Source: Motacilla alba alba (Eukaryota; Chordata; Aves; Passeriformes; Motacillidae). Taken from it: a stretch of DNA of 64,000 nt. Shown piece after piece: positions 59,301 through 64,000 of the stretch. The translations under genes were made by a program, and so were the position numbers. Each line of letters begins with the position of its first letter. Positions within the stretch are counted from its first letter, which is position 1. The notes under the pieces are model-generated. The model made no database searches and was not told the origin of the DNA. It worked only from the letters and a program-made list of their open reading frames with translations. The stretch lies in contig NC_052018.1 of NCBI RefSeq assembly GCF_015832195.1, positions 35,593,052 to 35,657,051 of the forward strand, written 5' to 3'.

Positions 59301-62300
59301 TTTTATTTCTTTTGCTCTTCCTGTGTTATCTCTGGTTGTCTTTATAAGCTCCCATTCCCGACTGATTTCAAACTTTAACTGTAACCCACAAATTTAACTG
59401 GTCTGACTATTATCCAAGAGGTTACCTTCTGCCCGATTGTTTTAACCAGGCTGTGTTCCATCAGATGCTCTGCCTCTGTTTTGTTAGGCTTTTACCCCTG
59501 CACCTCCCAGTGCCTCTCACAGGGGATTACATTTCTGATTTTACCTAGACCCATTTGAGAGAAATTCTTTTCCCTAATTAAGGAACCAGGAGAAAGCTAC
59601 CAAGCACTCCCTAATGAAGTTACTCAGTATCTTCAGTTTAAAGCAGTACTGCAAATTTTTCCTCTCTGAAATACCCACAGCTTGTGATTTGTGAGTAATA
59701 AATCAATCTTGGATTCATCATGAACAGAATAAGGTCACAGTTCTAATACTGTGCTTTTAAATAGTTTCAGGCAAGATTTCCTCCTTGAGTGCTTTTCTGT
59801 TTCTCAGCTTGCTTTGACTCTCTTACCTTACCTCCAGCATATGCCAAGGTGCAAATACTTAGCATCACAAACAGCTACCAAGCGGCAGCACTTAATGTTG
59901 AGTTTATAAATCAGTCCAGGAACTTATTTCTACAAAAGCAATTTTTCTTCATTAACTGAGCTGTTGACATTGAGTAACCACCACACTGTCTGCTTAGTTG
60001 CTCTAATTAGTTCCTTGGAAGCATTTACTTTTCTCTGCTGACTAGATGGGAAACCTAGGATCTGAACAATTAGTAACTTAAATCATACATTTAATCAGAC
60101 ACAAAAGTTGCTTTGAGTGATGGTGAGAACACTCTATCTATTCAGACCCTCTGATTTTAATAGAAAGTAAAGATCTGTGACATTCTGGCACTGTATTATT
60201 TTACAGCGCAGAGAAAAAACAACTGAACAAAACATGCTAGTTATACAAAAAAGCAGTGTAACTCTGACTAATTATCTGCTTATGTACTGAATTTTACATA
60301 ATTCCTGCATAATCCACTGTCTGTAGAAGCAGCACTTTTTGTTCCAATACTTAGATGTGCATGAATCTGTAAGAGATGTATGAGTTATTACCAGGTTACT
60401 ACTTCTATCTTCATGTCTCTGCATCTCTTAGATGTAGGAATGGTAATGCCACTCTCTTCTGAGAAGAAAGCAGGAAAATATACACAAAGATGCTAATAAT
60501 TTTTTATTAAATAAAGATGGAACCATAATATATTGGAAGTACAAAAAGTGGAATCCAGTTATCGGATATTTCTTTTGAAATAGCCACAGATAAGTTGTTC
60601 TCTAAATGAATGGGATAAGTGAATTTTAAGTGTGGTAAGTGAATTTTACTCACAATTCTACACCACATCTTTTGATATTCCTTGTTCTTATAAATTTTTT
60701 AACAGCAGAACTTTCTTGAAAAATTCTTCCTAGGACTTGTCTATGTGCAAGCTGAACAGCACATTAGGCTACTACATTCATTAAATAGAAGCTCACTGGC
60801 AAAAATAGTTCTGCTGTCAGGACATATTTTGTCCCTTATTCCTAAATAAAAAACATGGGTTGTTTTTGGATTTTTGGGGATTTTTTGATGAAGAAAAACC
60901 TTTGAGCTCATCACATGTAATTTTACCTTTCTGCTGGTACTTCAAGAAAATCTCAGCTAAGGATGTTTTCTTCTCTACATTTCGATTACTATTTGTCAGG
61001 CAACACCAAGCCTGTTCCTGATGGATATCAGATTACGTTCCAAATTTTTCTGCACAAGAAATGATGGGGTTTAGCCCCTAAACTCTGTGGAGTGTCTTCA
61101 CTCGCCTTTCCCTGGGTAATAGCAAAGTGTGGAGCTCATTAGTATTTTGGACAGAGAGCAAAAGAAATCATGGTTTCATGTGAAAAACCTGTAAAAAGAA
61201 AACAGTTGCCATTTTTTCTCCAGCTTCCAGTTCTTCATTGAAAGCAGACCCACTCTTTAACACCTCTTGCTGAAATGGTGTCAGTTGAATTTCCAGGGAG
61301 ACCTTGGAGGTTTGTTTTTTTTTCTTTTTAGAGAATAATAATAAATAAACTAGAGAATATTGCTTTAGTCAGCTTTTCTATTTACTTTCCCCAAACACAT
61401 TTCTTAACAAAATACTAACAGATTTGTCCTTTCATATGCTGTCATTCCTGCAGGAGTTAAAGTCTTTAAGAACATTTACCTGAATTTGTGTACACAGCAA
61501 TTATTTCAAATTGGAAAGCTAAGACACATTTGTTAGAGGGAGGCCAAAAATGGTACTAAAATGAAAAGAACAAGCTAATGAATCTGTGTGGGCTCTTTAT
61601 TGACAGTTTTATGCTTTCTGGCAAGAACCATGGAGAGAAAAATAATACCTTGCACTGCAGTAATATTTTCTGTCCTAGCACCAAGAGAAAGTTTTACAAA
61701 TTTTGAACGGCAGAAATGCTCAAATCTTCTGGTTTTGGGTAACCCAAGCAGATACAAATTTTCTTTTATAGAGCTAGGGGTTTGTCTCTGTTGGGAGCAC
61801 TAACATCAGATCACAGAGCTCTTCTAGTTGCAAGGGATCATAGTTATATGTCTGTAGCACATGGTTTACCATGCTGGCCATGAGCTGTTCTTCCCACCAG
61901 AGCCAGGAGATGCACTTGGATGGCCTTGGGGCTGCTCCTCCTGCTGTTTATTTCATCCAGGAAGGAAATTATAAAGTTACTGCAGAATGTACATGGCCAC
62001 TAACAACTAAATCACAGAAAAATGCAAACTAACAGGACATCCAGCAGCTTCTAGTGGGTGGGCAAGGACTGGTCATTCCGTTGTCTCTGAAACCACAGAG
62101 GATGTCAGAGCTGCCACCTTTTTGGGAACAGATATTCATATCTAGCTTGATTTGCTTTTTTCAGACAAAAAGAAATCTTGTTTGATTTCTGGAATGGGTA
62201 TGTGGAACAGATACTCCCTTCCTTTTGCTTGGGTCAGTTCATGGGTGTTTTCTCTTTGGTGCTGCCATTTCCATCCACTTCACAAGGCTAAAACACATGC

Positions 62301-64000
62301 CATGGTCCCTTGAGAAACCAGATGGAAAGCTATCTAGTAGAAAGGAGCATAAAAGACATATCAAATAAAGTACTCAGGACAGTTCACAGTAGGGGAGAGA
62401 TGTATCCAGAATAACAATGACTCAGAGAGGGATTTTATAGGCAGTAGGGAAATGCTGCATCAAGGGAAGACAATGTTTACAATTATAAATGATTAATAAG
62501 CATGCCAATTTTCTACCTCATAATTTTGATCAACTCCTCTAAAGCCAGCTTCCCCTCTAACAGTTCTCTGTTCTCTGCAGTGCATAGCAAAGCCAGGTTT
62601 GTTCCACTGCAGCCAAAGTTTCTGCATGTCTCTTTAGTAGCTTTTATTTTTGTCTCAAGAGAAATAAGAGACCTGGTGTCCAGAGCCTGCTACTTGGTTG
62701 CTATTTACCACACAGGTGTCACTCCTGAAAGCTCAACAGGTTTTCCTTTCCATGGCTTCTCTGCCAGCCCTCAAAGCTTGGTTTCCCTGATGGCAGAGGA
62801 AAAGACAGGGTCCATTCTCAGCAGCTTCTGGAGCTCCCCAAAAGTGACAAAGGTCATTTTTGGTCACCTGAGGAACCCCTAAGGGTCCTCAGTTTTATGA
62901 GGCTGGAGAAATCACCCAGCAGCTGGGCCTCAGCACCTCTGTTCCTTGGGGAAGATCCAAAGCTTTAGGGATCCCCAGAGAGGACCTGCTTGAGCCAGAG
63001 TCCAAAAGTCAGTGCTGAAATCCTCTCCAGCCTCTTTTGCTGGAAGACAAACAGGAATCAGAACTATGAAGGGGTGCAGCTGGATGTACTGCCTGTGCCC
63101 CGAAAGGTGTGAAGCTGCATCAGTTCCTTATCTGTTTATAACTGTATGGATTAGCTGGCAGGACTACCCCATTGAGTGGAATTCCTTCCCTATTTGAGTG
63201 GAATCCCAGACATTTGTGTGCAGTGCAATTGTGGGTGTCCTCTGCCACATTCGTTTTGTCCTCCATAGATAAGCTGACAGACAGACAAATAGATACATGC
63301 AGCCCCAGTTTATATCATGTATAAGGAATGTTAAACAGCCATTATTTCTGATAAACTCAAGTCATTTCCTGACTAAAGACCACCAAGTTTATATTTCACT
63401 CTGCATATAAAATTGCAAGGCATTCATTAACCAATCTGCAATCTAATCTCTTCCAGAACATCCCATAAAATTTTTCCAGTCAATTTCAAGCCAGTAACAA
63501 ATTTACTAATGCCTTCATTTTCACAGAAATAGAAGGAGAGGCCATGTATTTTTATTATATATTCATGGAAGACAAATTTTACACCAAACAATTGAATTTT
63601 TAAGTTTATAGGAAAAACAAAAATTTGTTTTGAAAACTAAAGTTTCACTCAGATGATTGATCTGCATTCAAGTACATTTCAATAAGCATAAAGAAATTAA
63701 TAGTGCAGGTGATAAACATCACTGTCTATTCTGAAAATGATCTAAATAAATGCAGTTCATAATTTTCTGTGATTGAACTAATGACTTGCAATAAAAGGTC
63801 TGATGAATTCATATGACATCTTGGAGAACATCACAGAATGATCAGGCTTGGGCCTGACCCTTCATCCATTATCTGTGAGCTCCCTGTAACATTTTGTGGT
63901 GGGATATGCCCCACCTAGTTCTGAACACACTTGCTACTGAGCTCTGAGACCGTAATTCAGCTGACCTTTCATTCATATAGTTACAAAAGGAGTGTAATAG
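59301..64000. other. Unique sequence, no gene recognised
   Basis: Mostly AT-rich with no recognised repeat. A direct repeat of taagtgaatttta, period 20, lies at about 60616-60648. The longest frame is 62502-62882 on the plus strand (126 codons), without motifs or splice context. The GC-richer part at about 62700-63130 shows nothing diagnostic. Confidence 0.5.

Noticed and set aside
61800..61850. CR1-like words (atcacagagctct...gcaagggatcatag)
   Set aside because: Too short and diverged to separate from chance.
63830..63870. CR1-like words (atcacagaatgatcaggcttggg)
   Set aside because: Only about 20 bases resemble the inverted CR1 tail, and the following sequence does not continue the match.

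Overview
The window reads as vertebrate nuclear DNA from a bird, most likely a passerine. Three things point there. CR1 (chicken repeat 1) LINE fragments occur in both orientations, several ending in the avian CR1 3' tail (ATTCTATR-type octamers). Two solo-LTR-like sequences, at 21204-21790 and 33413-33777, match avian endogenous-retrovirus LTR families that I recognise from memory; the second is typical of songbirds. The rest has the AT-leaning, CpG-poor composition of bird intergenic or intronic sequence. No SINE of mammalian type, tRNA, rRNA, CRISPR array or bacterial-style operon is visible.

No complete protein-coding gene can be supported. The open frames are short (183 codons at most), mostly lie in AT-rich sequence or across repeats, and overlap on opposite strands as chance frames do. 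Three places have more than an open frame. At 19956-20106 a good polypyrimidine-AG acceptor is followed by a charged, helix-like reading frame with a stop and an AATAAA 37 bases later, so it may be a terminal exon. At 29526-29872 a strong acceptor precedes a Ser-rich frame. At 36790-36940 a CpG-dense patch follows an acceptor-like sequence. All three are hypotheses. The window may be a gene desert or lie inside very long introns.

Layout: 1-5.5 kb unique sequence with a small self-complementary tandem repeat; 5.5-6.5 kb a CR1 element with an internal deletion; 8.29-8.38 kb a striking 90-nt near-perfect hairpin; 11.3-12.3 kb a long LTR-like unit with TATA and polyadenylation signals; 18.0-18.15 kb a 26-bp minisatellite; 19.2 kb a CR1 scrap; 20 kb the candidate terminal exon; 21.2-21.8 kb an ERV LTR; 22-33 kb AT-rich unique sequence with one pentanucleotide microsatellite; 33.4-33.8 kb a passerine LTR; 38.0-38.7, 42.2-42.5, 42.9-43.1, 48.1, 48.7-50.0, 51.8-52.3, 57.3-57.7 and 58.5-59.3 kb CR1 copies of different ages; 59.3-64 kb unique sequence.

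Recognised repeats make up roughly 7 kb of the 64 kb. The most unusual single structure is the 8286-8375 hairpin, whose arms contain 22 consecutive perfect base pairs around an 8-nt loop. Family names for repeats come from remembered consensus sequences, not a database search.
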